Shown here: positions 33,199 to 44,718 of the stretch, one piece after another | Layout of the letters: every line of letters begins with the position of its first letter | Numbering within the stretch: position 1 is the first letter of the stretch | From: Candidatus Accumulibacter iunctus | GTDB lineage: Bacteria; Pseudomonadota; Gammaproteobacteria; Burkholderiales; Rhodocyclaceae | NCBI GenBank assembly: GCA_002345025.1 | Contig: DDUX01000057.1 | Location: 1,470 to 65,469, forward strand | DNA: 64,000 bases | Direction of reading: 5' to 3' | The notes under the pieces: model-generated | Database searches by the model: none | Seen by the model: the letters and a program-made list of their open reading frames with translations, nothing else | What the model was told of the DNA's origin: nothing | Made by a program: the position numbers and the translations under genes

Positions 33199-35373
33199 AT
33201 GACGTTCAAACTCAAGCTGCCGGCCTTGCTGTCCCGCCTGAAGGACCCGGCGGGCGAAACGCTGCCGACCCGCACGATTCTCGATCCGGGAACGCCAGCG
33301 AAAAGGAAGGGACCGGTTTCCTGGTCGCCGGCATTGCTGAACCTGACCCGTCTGCCGGTTGCCAAGCGGCTGCAGCTGCTCGGTGGCGCCCTCGTTCTCG
33401 TCATGCTGGTGATTGCCGTCGTCGTCTATCGGGACAGTCGTCAGGCCGGCTACAACGCCGCCTACATCGCGACCGCAGGCGACATGCGCATGCTCTCGCA
33501 GCGACTGGCGAAGGCGTCGAGCCTTGCCCTCCTCGGTGATCCGGCAGCCTTCAGGCAGCTCCGCGAGTCGCGTGACAGCTTCGCCGGCAACATCGAGAGG
33601 CTGAGCAACGGCGGCGAACTCGCCTCGGGCTGGGTGCCGCCGTCGCCGATCCGCGTTCAGCCGCAACTGGAGGAGCTGGCCCGCGTATGGGAGAAGACCG
33701 ACCGCAACGCCGGCCGCCTGCTCGAGATGGAGAAGAACCTGGTTTCCCTGGGCAAGGAGGTCGCCTCGATCAACGACCGCAACCCACAGTTGCTCGACCT
33801 GGCAGAACAGCTCGCTGCACTCAAGCTGCAGGGCAACGCCAGCACGCGTGACATCGCAGCTGCCAATCAGCTCGTCATGCTGACGCAACGGATCGCCAAG
33901 AATGCGAACGCGCTCCTGCTCGGCGACGCGATCGACCCGGAAGTCGCCTTCCTCCTCGGAAAGGACACCAATACCTTTCGCGATACGGTGCATGCCCTCG
34001 GCAAGGGCAGCGAATCACTGCGCATTGCCGCAACGACCGACCCCGAAGCCCGGGCCAAGCTCGGCGAACTCGACGCCAGCTTTGCTGACTACCGGACGGC
34101 AGTGGGCGGCATCCTGGGCAACATGCAGCGCCTGATCATCGCCAAGCAGGCAGGCTCGCAGATCTTTCGCGACAGCGAGGAACTTCTCCAGGTGACGGAC
34201 CAACTGGCGCAGGCGTACCAGGACCGGGGACTGAACCGCGCCCTCTATGGCCTCCTGATGGTCGTGCTGATCGGCCTGGCGATTGGCCTGGCCGTGCTGC
34301 TGGCGAGGACCTACCTGGCCGAGAGCAAGCGGCAGGCCGCGGAAGCCGAGCACGGCAGGCGCGAGACCGAAGCCATCAACCGGCAGAATCAGGACGCAAT
34401 CCTGCGCCTGATGAACGAACTCGGTGACCTCGCCGACGGTGATCTGACGGTGACGGCGACCGTCTCCGAGGACATCACCGGCGCCATCGCCGACTCGATC
34501 AACTACACCATCGAGGAACTGCGCCTCCTGGTCGGCCGCATCAACGACGCCGCCGGCCGGGTGACGCAGGCAACCGAACTCGCCCAGCAGACCTCGAGCG
34601 AACTGCTCGCCGCTGCCGAGCGCCAGGCGGCGGAGATCAAGTCGGCTGGCCAGTCGGTTCTCGGCGTGGCGTCGACGATGACCGGCGTCTCCGGCGACGC
34701 GAAACAGTCGGCCAAAGTCGCCCGTCAGTCGCTGGCTGCCGCCGGCAAGGGGGCGCAGGCCGTCGAGGACTCGATCACCGGCATGAACCGCATCCGCGAG
34801 CAGATCCAGGAGACTTCCAAGCGCATCAAGCGTCTCGGAGAGTCGTCGCAGGAGATCGGCGAGATCGTCGAGCTGATCTCGGACATTACCGAGCAGACCA
34901 ACGTCCTGGCGCTCAACGCCGCCATCCAGGCGGCTTCGGCCGGCGAGGCCGGACGTGGTTTCACGGTCGTCGCCGAGGAAGTGCAGAGGCTCGCCGAGCG
35001 CTCCGCCGAGGCGACGAAACAGATCGGTGCGATCGTCAGGACGATCCAGACCGACACCCAGGACACGGTCTCGGCGATGGAAGAGTCGACCCGAGGGGTG
35101 GTCGAGGGGGCGCGGCTGTCCGACGCCGCTGGCCAGGCGCTGGCGGAGATCGGCGCGGTGACGAGAACGCTGACGGACCTGATCGAGAACATCTCCGGCG
35201 CCACGCGCCAGGCCGCCGACTCGGCAACCAGGGTCGCGCGCAAGATGCAGGAGATCCTTCTCGTCACCGGGCAGACGACCGCCGGAACCCAGAAGACGGC
35301 GACGGCGATCGGCGAGCTGGCCGGCCTGGCCACCGAGCTCAAGGGTTCGGTAGCCGGGTTCAAGGTCTCCTGA
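33199..35373 (+). CDS. pilJ: methyl-accepting chemotaxis receptor PilJ
   Basis: 724 residues. A membrane helix near residues 55-75 ([18 protein letters not shown]), a periplasmic part with two type IV pili MCP N-terminal repeats ([18 protein letters not shown] and [19 protein letters not shown]), a second helix near 350-370 ([20 protein letters not shown]), a HAMP-like linker, and a long helical signalling domain with the hairpin tip [47 protein letters not shown]. It senses surface contact or pilus state and feeds ChpA. Confidence 0.93.
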   Translation: MTFKLKLPALLSRLKDPAGETLPTRTILDPGTPAKRKGPVSWSPALLNLTRLPVAKRLQLLGGALVLVMLVIAVVVYRDSRQAGYNAAYIATAGDMRMLSQRLAKASSLALLGDPAAFRQLRESRDSFAGNIERLSNGGELASGWVPPSPIRVQPQLEELARVWEKTDRNAGRLLEMEKNLVSLGKEVASINDRNPQLLDLAEQLAALKLQGNASTRDIAAANQLVMLTQRIAKNANALLLGDAIDPEVAFLLGKDTNTFRDTVHALGKGSESLRIAATTDPEARAKLGELDASFADYRTAVGGILGNMQRLIIAKQAGSQIFRDSEELLQVTDQLAQAYQDRGLNRALYGLLMVVLIGLAIGLAVLLARTYLAESKRQAAEAEHGRRETEAINRQNQDAILRLMNELGDLADGDLTVTATVSEDITGAIADSINYTIEELRLLVGRINDAAGRVTQATELAQQTSSELLAAAERQAAEIKSAGQSVLGVASTMTGVSGDAKQSAKVARQSLAAAGKGAQAVEDSITGMNRIREQIQETSKRIKRLGESSQEIGEIVELISDITEQTNVLALNAAIQAASAGEAGRGFTVVAEEVQRLAERSAEATKQIGAIVRTIQTDTQDTVSAMEESTRGVVEGARLSDAAGQALAEIGAVTRTLTDLIENISGATRQAADSATRVARKMQEILLVTGQTTAGTQKTATAIGELAGLATELKGSVAGFKVS

Positions 35374-35398
35374 GTACCTGATTGAAGAGGCTGCCCGG

Positions 35399-38300
35399 AT
35401 GAATGCCCCGACGGATTTCGACATCGGCCCGCTGACCTGGGTCAAGAGCGAGATAGACCTCGCACTCGAGCGTGCCGCGCAGGCGCTGCAGGAATTCTCT
35501 GTCGACAGTGCAGGCGACCAGGAAGACCGCAAGCAGATCAGGTTCTGTCGAACGCACCTGCACCAGGTTCAGGGAGCGCTGACGATCGTCGGCCTCGACG
35601 GCGTCACCCAGGTGGCCGAGGCGATCGAGTTCCTCCTCGAGGCGATGGAGAAGCAGGAACAGCCGGTCGATGCCGTAGCGCTCAACCTCGTGCAGCGCTC
35701 GCTGACGGCGCTCCGCCATTATCTTGACGACCTGATCAGCGGCCAGCCCAATCAACCGCTGCGCCTGCTGCCGCTCTACCGAGAGCTGCAGGCGGCACGC
35801 GGACAAAGCCGGGTCATCGCCAGCGACCTCTTCTTTCCCGACCTGCGCGTACGCCCACCGGCGCGCAGCACAGCGGCACACAAGCTCGAGCGCAGCGAGT
35901 TCGAACACCGTCTGCGGCAGCAGCGGGCACACTTCCAGCGCGGCCTGCTGGCGTGGTTGCGCGCACCGCGGGAGCGCGCCGGAGTACCCGAGATGCTCAG
36001 CGCCGTCAAGCGCATCGAGGCGATTCAGGAGATGCCTTCGGCGCGCGCTTTCTGGTGGGTCGCGACGGCTTTCCTGACCGCCCTGGGCGAAGGCGCACTG
36101 CCCCCGGACGCCGATGCCAGGCAGTTGTGCAGTCGCATCGACCTGCAGACCCGCCGCCTGCTCGAGGGTTCGAGCAACGTCGCCGAACGCCTGATGCGCG
36201 ACGCGCTCTACCTGGTCGGTATCGCCCGCAGCAGCCATCGAACGGTGCAGAAGGTCAAGCAGGCCTACCGACTGCCGGCGCTGATCGCTGCCGAAGCCGC
36301 TCCGGCGCCATTCGCCGAAGATGCGGTGCGGCGCCGTCTGCGGGACGCGATCTCCGCCACCGAAGAGGCATGGAACCGGTTCTCTGCCGGCACCACCCAG
36401 GCCCTGCCAATCTTCCGCGCGAGCGCGGCAACGCTGGCGGCGGTTGCCGAGGAGGTCGGCCAGCCCGACTTTCGGCGCCTGACGCGGGCGATCGCCGAGG
36501 TCGCCAGCTTCCTCGGGCAGTCACCTGCCCGCCACAGCGAAGCGCTGGCGATGGAGAACGCGACCGCCATCCTGCTTGCCCAGAACGCGCAGGAGAATAT
36601 CCAGTACCTGGGCAGCAGCTTCACGCACCAGGTCGACGTGATGGCCGCCAGGATCCGCGACTGCATCGCTGGCACGCCGCTGCCACCGGAGTCGGAACTG
36701 CCGGCTCTCGACGAAATGTCGCGCCAGGCGCAGGAGAAGATGCTCGTCGGCCAGGTCGCCCGCGAGATCACGAGCAACCTCGCACAGATCGAACAGGTTC
36801 TCGATGGCTTCTTCCGGGACGCCGACAAGCGCGCCGATCTGCTGCAGCTCGATGCGCCGTTGCGGCAGGTGATCGGCGCGCTGACGATGATGCGCCACGA
36901 GGGTGCGGTCGCCGTCCTGCGGCACTGCACAGCGGAAGTCTCGCGCTTCTCCGACCCGGCTTATGAGCCGCAGCAGGTCGATTTCGAACAGGTGGCGGAG
37001 CAACTGTCGCTGGTCGGCTTCTTCGTCGACGCCATGCAGACCGGCGCGGTGGACTTCGAGGCTTTCGTCAGCCGCATGCGGGCGAGTGGCGCGCCGGCCG
37101 AGACCGAAGCCGAGGTGGCGACGGTCGAGCAGGAGGTCGAACAGCAGAAACGCGAGGCACACGCCCTGCTGGTCGCGCTCAAGGAGCAGCCGAGCGATGC
37201 CGCGCTGCGGCAGGAGGTGGCGCAGAACCTGACGGCACTGCAGAAGGACGCCGACCTGGTTGCCGACAAGGAACTCGGGCAGCAGGCCAAGCACGTCCTC
37301 TCGGCGCTGGCTGCCGGTGGCGACGCCGCGCAGCAGATCGACGCGGCGATGGCCACCCTCAGGCCGGAGGCGCCGATCGCACCGCCGCCGTCGGCAGAAA
37401 CCATCCAGCTCTCGCAGGCGACGGCGGAAGAAGTCGACGCCGAACTACTGGGGATCTTCCTCGAGGAAGCGGACGAGGTTCTGGGCAGCATCCACGACAA
37501 CCTGCAGCTCCTCGAGCAGCAGCCGCACAATGTTGAGGCCCTGACCGCTCTCCGGCGATCGGTACACACCCTCAAGGGCAGTGGCCGGATGGTCGGACTG
37601 AAGGATCTCGGAGAAGCGGCGTGGTCGATCGAGCAGGTCCTCAACCTCTGGCTGCGACAGGAGCTGGAGGTGACACCGCAGCTCGTCGACCTCCTCGGGC
37701 AGGCCTACGCAGCGTTTTCCACCTGGATCGAGCACCTGAAGAGCGGACTCGGCGAGATACCCGATATCGGTCGCATGAGCGCGCTCGCGGTAGCCCTGCG
37801 CGACGGGAACGAGAGCGGACCGGCAGCGGCGGAGCTCGCCCTGGCAACGGCCGGCGCCACCGAACAGGCAGGCGCCGGGAGCGCGCCGGCGACAGCGGGC
37901 GAGCGCGCCCGCCTGGCGATCGCGCCAGCGCTGATCGGTATCTTCAGGGAAGAGGCGGCAACCCACCTCGCGACCCTGCAGCGCGAGTTCGCGCTCCTCG
38001 AAGGCGACCTCGTGGCACCGTCGAGTCACGAGATGTACCGCGCCGCGCACACGCTCGCTGGCATCGCCGGAACGGTCGGCCTCGATGCCATCAAGCATCT
38101 CGGTCATGCGCTGGAACTGGCGCTGGTGCGGCGAAATCATGCCGCCAATCGCGACAGTCTCGAGGCCTTCGAGACGGTGCGACAGGCGATCGCCGAACTC
38201 GCACTGATGCTCGCCGACGTCGCCCGCGAGCACGCACCCGAAGCGATCCCCAGCCTGCTCGAGACCCTCGATTCGCTTTACCCGGAACTCGCCGTCGACG

Positions 38301-40735
38301 CGCGCGTCGAGCCAGCCACGACGGCAGGCGAGGAACAGGCGACAGCCGAGGTTGCTCAGCCAGTGCCGGCCGTGATGCCGGCGGCCATCGGCGCAGCGAG
38401 CGCTGCCGTCCCGACGGAAGTCCCGATGGTGCAGGACGAGTTCGACGAACAGCTGCTGCCGCTGTTCATCGAGGAGGCGATCGACCTCAACCAGAACATC
38501 GCGGCACAGTTGCGCGCCTGGCGCAGCAACCCCGCCGATCCCGAGCCGGTGCGCCGACTGGCGCGCCTGTTCCACAGCCTCAAGGGCAGCGCGCGCATGG
38601 CCGGCGCGATGAGTCTCGGCAACCTGACGCATGCGATCGAGACGCGCATGAAGGAAGCGCAGGATGCCGGTGCGGCACCGATCGAACTGATCGACGACAT
38701 CGACAACGCTTTCGACGTCATCATCCAGGTCGTCGAGAGATTGCAGCGCGGCGAAACGGCCGATACACCGCTCGAGATTTCCGACACGGCGGCACTCGAC
38801 CTGGTCGGCGAGGCGCCCACTGCGGCACCTGCGGGCGCCGCCGAACCGGCGACCACCAGCGTTGCGCGTCCGGAGGCGCAGGAAGCCGAGGCCGAGGCCG
38901 CCGGGCAGCGGGCGAACCTGCGCGTTCGCGCCGACCTGATCGACCGGCTGGTCAACGAAGCCGGCGAGTTGTCGATCGCCCGCCTGCGCATCGAAGGCGA
39001 GATGCGAGGAATCAAGGCTTCGCTGCTCGACCTGACCGAGAACGTCATTCGCCTGCGCCGACAGTTGCGTGAGATCGAGATTCAGGCCGAGCTGCAAATG
39101 CAGTCGCGCACGGCCGTCACCGACGAGCAGCACGCCGACTTCGATCCGCTCGAATTCGACCGCTTCACGCGCTTCCAGGAACTGACCCGGATGATGGCAG
39201 AGTCGGTGAACGACGTCGCCACCGTGCAACAGAACCTGCTGAAGAACCTCGACGACGCCAACGCTGCGATCATCGCCCAGGCCCGTCTGAACCGCGAGGT
39301 GCAGCAGGAACTCATGTCGGTACGCATGGTCCCGTTTGCCAGCATCGCCGACCGTCTCTATCGCATCGTTCGCCAGGCCAGCAAGGACACCGGCAAGCGG
39401 GCGAACCTCGAGATCCGCGGCGCTCAGCTCGAACTCGACCGCACCGTCCTCGACAAGATGCTGGCGCCCCTGGAACATGTGCTGCGCAACGCCGTCGCGC
39501 ACGGCCTCGAGGATGCGCCCGTGCGTCGCGCCGGCGGCAAGGCGGACATCGGCGAGATCACCCTGACGCTGGTGCAGGAAGGAAACGAAGTCATCCTGTC
39601 GATCGCCGACGACGGCAGAGGCCTCGACATCGACCGGCTGCGGGAACGCGGCCTGCGCTCCGGTCTGTTGCACGCGGACGATGCCGACAACGCCGAGCGG
39701 GTGATCGACCTGATCTTCGCTCCGGGGATCTCGACGGCCAGCCAGGTTTCCCAGCTGGCCGGTCGCGGCATTGGCATGGACGTCCTGAAGAGCGAGGTGA
39801 CCAGCCTCGGTGGTCGCATCGAAGTCCTGTCCAGCGCCGGCCAGGGGACCACTTTCCGGCTCTATCTGCCGCTCACGCTGGCCGTCACCAAGGCCCTGCT
39901 GGTTCGCTCCGGCAGTCGTCAGTACGCCATCCCGGCGGCCATGATCGAGCAGGCGCTCGACCTCAAGGAAAAGAGTCTGACGCGAATCCGCGACAGCCGC
40001 GAGGCGGTCTGGACCGGTAGCCGCTACCCGTTCAGCTACCTGCCACACCTTCTCGGCGAGCCGCAGGCTCTGCCCGAGAAGCATCCGCAGTACTGGATCC
40101 TGCTGTTGCGCAGCGGCAGCAAGCGGATCGCGCTGCAGGTCGACGAACTGCTCGGCAACCAGGAAATCGTCGTCAAGAACATCGGCGCCCAGCTGGCGCG
40201 GGTGATCGGCGTCGACGGCGCCACCGTCCTCGGCAACGGACAGGTCGTGCTCATCCTCAATCCGATCGCCCTCGCCAGCCGCGACCGCCTGCCGCCAGCA
40301 GTGTCGCCCGTGCCGACGGTACGGCAGCCGCTGGCTGCCGACCGCAGCACGGCGACGGTGCCGACGATCATCATCGTTGACGACTCGCTGACCGTGCGCA
40401 AGATCACCAGCCGGCTGCTGGCACGCGAGGGCTACCAGGTGATGACCGCCAAGGACGGTGTCGACGCCCTCGAGCAGATGGTCGCAGTCGTTCCGGACGT
40501 GATGCTCGTGGATATCGAGATGCCGCGCATGGACGGTTTCGAGCTGACGCGCAACGTGCGTGCCGACAAGCGGCTGGCCGCCGTGCCGATCATCATGATC
40601 ACCTCACGGACGGCGGACAAGCACCGTCAGTTCGCGCTCGAACTCGGCGTCAATCATTATCTCGGCAAGCCTTTCCAGGAAGACGAACTGCTGCGACTGG
40701 TCAGCGGCCACGTCAGGGAACTGCGGCACGCCTGA
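35399..40735 (+). CDS. chpA: hybrid chemotaxis kinase ChpA/PilL
   Basis: 1778 residues. At least four histidine-phosphotransfer-type modules can be seen: an N-terminal one (THLHQVQGALTIVGLDG, near 60), VHTLKGSGRMVGL (near 723), AAHTLAGIAGTVGLD (near 884) and LFHSLKGSARMAGA (near 1059). A CheA dimerisation/kinase region follows, with NAVAHGLEDAPVRR, IADDGRGLDIDRL and GRGIGMDVLKSEV, then a CheW-like domain and a C-terminal receiver (MLVDIEMPRMDGF, aspartate near 1704). Pseudomonas ChpA is longer (about 2470 residues), so this one has fewer transfer domains. Its end overlaps phrB, which converges on it, by 23 bases. Confidence 0.95.
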   Translation: MNAPTDFDIGPLTWVKSEIDLALERAAQALQEFSVDSAGDQEDRKQIRFCRTHLHQVQGALTIVGLDGVTQVAEAIEFLLEAMEKQEQPVDAVALNLVQRSLTALRHYLDDLISGQPNQPLRLLPLYRELQAARGQSRVIASDLFFPDLRVRPPARSTAAHKLERSEFEHRLRQQRAHFQRGLLAWLRAPRERAGVPEMLSAVKRIEAIQEMPSARAFWWVATAFLTALGEGALPPDADARQLCSRIDLQTRRLLEGSSNVAERLMRDALYLVGIARSSHRTVQKVKQAYRLPALIAAEAAPAPFAEDAVRRRLRDAISATEEAWNRFSAGTTQALPIFRASAATLAAVAEEVGQPDFRRLTRAIAEVASFLGQSPARHSEALAMENATAILLAQNAQENIQYLGSSFTHQVDVMAARIRDCIAGTPLPPESELPALDEMSRQAQEKMLVGQVAREITSNLAQIEQVLDGFFRDADKRADLLQLDAPLRQVIGALTMMRHEGAVAVLRHCTAEVSRFSDPAYEPQQVDFEQVAEQLSLVGFFVDAMQTGAVDFEAFVSRMRASGAPAETEAEVATVEQEVEQQKREAHALLVALKEQPSDAALRQEVAQNLTALQKDADLVADKELGQQAKHVLSALAAGGDAAQQIDAAMATLRPEAPIAPPPSAETIQLSQATAEEVDAELLGIFLEEADEVLGSIHDNLQLLEQQPHNVEALTALRRSVHTLKGSGRMVGLKDLGEAAWSIEQVLNLWLRQELEVTPQLVDLLGQAYAAFSTWIEHLKSGLGEIPDIGRMSALAVALRDGNESGPAAAELALATAGATEQAGAGSAPATAGERARLAIAPALIGIFREEAATHLATLQREFALLEGDLVAPSSHEMYRAAHTLAGIAGTVGLDAIKHLGHALELALVRRNHAANRDSLEAFETVRQAIAELALMLADVAREHAPEAIPSLLETLDSLYPELAVDARVEPATTAGEEQATAEVAQPVPAVMPAAIGAASAAVPTEVPMVQDEFDEQLLPLFIEEAIDLNQNIAAQLRAWRSNPADPEPVRRLARLFHSLKGSARMAGAMSLGNLTHAIETRMKEAQDAGAAPIELIDDIDNAFDVIIQVVERLQRGETADTPLEISDTAALDLVGEAPTAAPAGAAEPATTSVARPEAQEAEAEAAGQRANLRVRADLIDRLVNEAGELSIARLRIEGEMRGIKASLLDLTENVIRLRRQLREIEIQAELQMQSRTAVTDEQHADFDPLEFDRFTRFQELTRMMAESVNDVATVQQNLLKNLDDANAAIIAQARLNREVQQELMSVRMVPFASIADRLYRIVRQASKDTGKRANLEIRGAQLELDRTVLDKMLAPLEHVLRNAVAHGLEDAPVRRAGGKADIGEITLTLVQEGNEVILSIADDGRGLDIDRLRERGLRSGLLHADDADNAERVIDLIFAPGISTASQVSQLAGRGIGMDVLKSEVTSLGGRIEVLSSAGQGTTFRLYLPLTLAVTKALLVRSGSRQYAIPAAMIEQALDLKEKSLTRIRDSREAVWTGSRYPFSYLPHLLGEPQALPEKHPQYWILLLRSGSKRIALQVDELLGNQEIVVKNIGAQLARVIGVDGATVLGNGQVVLILNPIALASRDRLPPAVSPVPTVRQPLAADRSTATVPTIIIVDDSLTVRKITSRLLAREGYQVMTAKDGVDALEQMVAVVPDVMLVDIEMPRMDGFELTRNVRADKRLAAVPIIMITSRTADKHRQFALELGVNHYLGKPFQEDELLRLVSGHVRELRHA

Positions 40736-42161
40736 CGACGGCGTAGCGCTGCAGGGTGCGGCGCCGGGCTTCGTCGTGATCGACCAGCGGCGGCGGCGTC
40801 TCGCACCCGACGCGAACACCGCATGCGGCCTGCTCGCCGCTGCTCATTCGCCACGGGGCATGGATGAAGCGATCGGAAACGGCGGCCAGTTCAGGGAGGT
40901 AGCGGCGGATGAAGCGGCCGCCCGGATCAAAGCGCTCGGATTGCGTGACCGGATTGAAGATGCGGAAGTATGGCTGTGCGTCACAGCCGGTCGAGGCCGC
41001 CCATTGCCAGCCGCCGTTGTTGGCGGCAAGGTCGAAATCGTTGAGCTGGCGCGCAAAGAAGGCCTCTCCCCAGCGCCAGTCCAGGCCCAGGTCCTTGGTC
41101 AGGAACGAGGCGACGAGCATCCGCAGGCGGTTGTGCATGTAGCCGCTGGCGTTGATCTGCCGCATTGCCGCGTCGACGAGCGGGTAGCCCGTCCGCCCGG
41201 CGCACCAGTCGGCAAACGCCTGCTCGGCAGCAGCGCCCTGCTCCCAGACGATGGCGTCGTACTCCGGCCGGAACGAGCGTTCGACGACATGCGGAAAGCG
41301 GTCGAGAATCATGAAGTAGAAGTCGCGCCAGACGAGTTCGGACAACCAGGTCGCCGCGCCTTCGGCCTCCGGCCGCAGGGCGCCGGCAGCGATCGCCAGC
41401 GCCACCAGCTCACGCACCGACACCGTGCCGAAACGCAGGTGCACCGAGAGATACGAGACGCCCTTGACCGCCGGAAAGTCGCGCTGCTGTCGGTAGAGCG
41501 CCAGGCGACCGACGAAGTCCTGCAGCCGCTGACGACCGCCGGACATCCCGGGAACGATGCCGAGCGCGCGCAGCCCGGTCTCGGCGAAGCCGAGGTCGGC
41601 CAGCGCAGGCACGCCGACCGCCATGGGCGATGCGACGAGGCAACCGCCGTGTCCGCAGTGGGCCTGCCAATCGTCTTCGCGCAGCCGTTTCAGCCATGCG
41701 TTGCGGTACGGGGTGAAGACCGTGTACGGCCGCCCGGCCTGCGTCAGAACCTCCTCCCCGTCGAGCACCGCCTGATCCTTGAACAACTCGAAGCCAATGC
41801 CCTCGGCACGCAGCGCCGCCGCAACCGCCGCATCGCGCTGCCTGGCCTGCGGCTCGTAATCCCGGTTGGCGAACACCGCGCGCACGCCCAGTTGCCGTGC
41901 CAGAAGAGGAATCTCGCCGCGCGGGCAGCCATGCCGGACGATCAGCGCGCCGCCGCGCGCCCGCAGTGCACGATCGAGTTCGAGCAGCGATTCGCGGATG
42001 AACTCGACCCGCCGATCGCCGCTGCGTGGCAGCGGATCGATGATCTCGCGATCGAACACGAAAGCGCAATGGACGCGACTGGCGCGTCGCAGCGCCTCGC
42101 ACAAGGCGGCCTGATCGTAATCCCGCAGGTCGCGCCGAAACCAGACAAGAATGGACTCCAC
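40713..42161 (-). CDS. phrB: deoxyribodipyrimidine photolyase
   Basis: 482 residues. A class I CPD photolyase that repairs UV dimers using light and FADH. The N-terminal antenna domain starts ILVWFRRDLRDYDQAALCEAL. The C-terminal FAD domain has LSVHLRFGTVSVREL, LSELVWRDFYFMIL, TGYPLVDAAMRQINASGYMHNRLRMLVASFLTKDLGLDWRWGEAFF, and NNGGWQWAASTGCDAQPYFRIFNP. It interrupts the pil and pyr clusters on the opposite strand. Its start is 47 bases from the divergent yqgE. Confidence 0.95.
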   Translation of the reverse strand: MESILVWFRRDLRDYDQAALCEALRRASRVHCAFVFDREIIDPLPRSGDRRVEFIRESLLELDRALRARGGALIVRHGCPRGEIPLLARQLGVRAVFANRDYEPQARQRDAAVAAALRAEGIGFELFKDQAVLDGEEVLTQAGRPYTVFTPYRNAWLKRLREDDWQAHCGHGGCLVASPMAVGVPALADLGFAETGLRALGIVPGMSGGRQRLQDFVGRLALYRQQRDFPAVKGVSYLSVHLRFGTVSVRELVALAIAAGALRPEAEGAATWLSELVWRDFYFMILDRFPHVVERSFRPEYDAIVWEQGAAAEQAFADWCAGRTGYPLVDAAMRQINASGYMHNRLRMLVASFLTKDLGLDWRWGEAFFARQLNDFDLAANNGGWQWAASTGCDAQPYFRIFNPVTQSERFDPGGRFIRRYLPELAAVSDRFIHAPWRMSSGEQAACGVRVGCETPPPLVDHDEARRRTLQRYAVVRRAAVP

Positions 42162-42173
42162 TGCCGATTACCT

Positions 42174-42202
42174 TTGTGTCGGCCGCCAGCGCCGATTAGA
42201 AT
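42174..42202 (+). promoter_or_regulatory. sigma-70 promoter of the yqgE-ruvX-pyrR-pyrB-pyrC' operon
   Basis: TTGTGT (42174-42179) and TAGAAT (42197-42202) are 17 bases apart. The predicted transcription start (about 42209) coincides with the A of the yqgE ATG, so the message may be leaderless. Confidence 0.5.
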
Positions 42203-42208
42203 GGGAAT

Positions 42209-42769
42209 ATGCAAAGTATCGATCTGACCGATCATTTTCTCATCGCCATGCCGGCGATGGTAGATTCCTATTTCGCCAAGTCGCTCGTTTATGTCGCCGA
42301 GCACAACCCGCGTGGCGCCCTCGGGCTGATCGTCAACCGGCCGATCGACATGAGTCTCGGCAGCCTGCTTGCGAAGATCGACGTGCCACTGCAGGCGGAG
42401 GGAATCGCCAATTTGCCGGTGTTTTTCGGCGGCCCGGTGCAGACCGACCGAGGCTTCGTCCTGCATCGCCCGGTTGGCCAGTGGCAGTCCACGCTGGTAG
42501 TCAATGAGCATGTCGGTCTGACCAGTTCACGCGACATCCTGCAGGCAGTCGCCCTGCGTGGACAGCCCCGCGACCTGATGGTGACGCTCGGCTACGCGGG
42601 CTGGTCCGCCGGTCAGATCGAACACGAACTGGCGCAGAACGCGTGGCTGACGGTACCTGCCGAACTCCGCATCCTGTTCGAACTGCCCTACGAGGAGCGA
42701 CTGCCGTCGGCGCTCGAGCTGCTCGGCGTCAGCCTGACCAATCTCGTCGACACAGCCGGACATGCCTGA
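42209..42769 (+). CDS. yqgE: YqgE/AlgH family protein
   Basis: 186 residues, DUF179. The family signature is complete: [56 protein letters not shown], and [20 protein letters not shown]. The function is unknown; the Pseudomonas homologue AlgH was once linked to alginate regulation. Its stop overlaps ruvX by eight bases. There is no good ribosome-binding site before the ATG. Confidence 0.93.
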   Translation: MQSIDLTDHFLIAMPAMVDSYFAKSLVYVAEHNPRGALGLIVNRPIDMSLGSLLAKIDVPLQAEGIANLPVFFGGPVQTDRGFVLHRPVGQWQSTLVVNEHVGLTSSRDILQAVALRGQPRDLMVTLGYAGWSAGQIEHELAQNAWLTVPAELRILFELPYEERLPSALELLGVSLTNLVDTAGHA

Positions 42770-43220
42770 AGTGGCTGCCCGACCAGCAGGTACCGTGCTC
42801 GCGTTCGATTTCGGCGAGAAGCGCATCGGCGTTGCGGTTGGCGACTGGCAGCTGCTGCAGGCCCATCCGCTGACGACGATCGAAGCCGAGGCGAGCGCCG
42901 CGCGCTTTGCCGCCATCGCTGCGCTGATCGCCGAATGGCAGCCGGTGAGTCTCGTCGTTGGCCAACCACTCTCGCTCGACGGCACGCCACACGCGATGAC
43001 CGCACGCTGCGTCCGTTTCGCCAACCAGTTGCGCGGCCGCTTCAGTCTCGTCGTCGAGCACGCCGACGAGCGACTGACATCGGTGGATGCCGCCGCGCGC
43101 CTGCGTTCGGCCGGACACGGCGCCCGCCAGGCGCGCCGCCACCTCGATGCCGTCGCCGCGCAGCTGATCCTGCAGGACCACTTCAACGCCACTGCCGAAC
43201 GCGCTCATGCCGCCTGTTGA
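42762..43220 (+). CDS. ruvX: YqgF/RuvX Holliday-junction resolvase-like protein
   Basis: 152 residues, RNase H-like fold: [18 protein letters not shown] (first catalytic aspartate), [28 protein letters not shown] and [17 protein letters not shown] with the later acidic residues. Members act in pre-16S rRNA 5' processing in E. coli or as resolvases. It overlaps yqgE by eight bases and is followed by pyrR, the conserved order in beta- and gammaproteobacteria. Confidence 0.93.
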   Translation: MPEVAARPAGTVLAFDFGEKRIGVAVGDWQLLQAHPLTTIEAEASAARFAAIAALIAEWQPVSLVVGQPLSLDGTPHAMTARCVRFANQLRGRFSLVVEHADERLTSVDAAARLRSAGHGARQARRHLDAVAAQLILQDHFNATAERAHAAC

Positions 43221-43238
43221 GCAACCCCGGGAACTCGG

Positions 43239-43755
43239 ATGAACACCCACAAGACACCGCTACCGGTCGACCTGCCGGATGCCGACGCGCTTTGCGTCGA
43301 GCTTGCCGAGCTGATCCGGCCGTGCCTGCAACCGGAAACGGTCCTCGTCGGCATCCACAGCGGTGGCGTCTGGGTTGCCCAACGCCTGCACGCGCTGCTC
43401 GCACTGCCCAGCGAGTTGGGTCTGATCGACGTCTCCTTCTACCGCGACGATTACGGCGCCAGGGGCCTGCATGCGAAGGTCAGGCCAAGCTCGATTCCTT
43501 TCGACGTCGAAGGCCGCAGGCTGATCCTCGTCGACGACGTCCTGTATACCGGTCGCACGACTCGCGCAGCGATCAACGAGCTCTTCGATTACGGCCGCCC
43601 GGAACGGATCCAGCTTGCCGTCCTGGCCGATCGCGGCAACCGCCAGCTGCCGATCTGCGCCGACTTCTGCCCCTGGCGAATCGATCTCGCTCCGTCCTTC
43701 GAGCTGGTCCTCTCGGCAGCCGACAGCGGACGACTGCAGTGGAGCGTCGACGAGC

Positions 43756-43763
<8 letters not shown>
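43239..43763 (+). CDS. pyrR: PyrR, uracil phosphoribosyltransferase/pyrimidine operon regulator
   Basis: 174 residues, type I phosphoribosyltransferase fold. The PRPP loop reads [27 protein letters not shown], with [16 protein letters not shown] and [14 protein letters not shown]. In Bacillus PyrR binds pyr mRNA; in proteobacteria its regulatory role is less clear, and no attenuator-like leader is visible here because it lies inside an operon. It overlaps pyrB by eight bases. Confidence 0.93.
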
Positions 43764-44715
<952 letters not shown>

Positions 44716-44718
44716 GGC

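Noticed and set aside
37445..40084. 879-codon open frame antisense to chpA
   Set aside because: It is the mirror of a strongly biased GC-rich coding sequence and resembles no protein; chpA domains explain the region fully.
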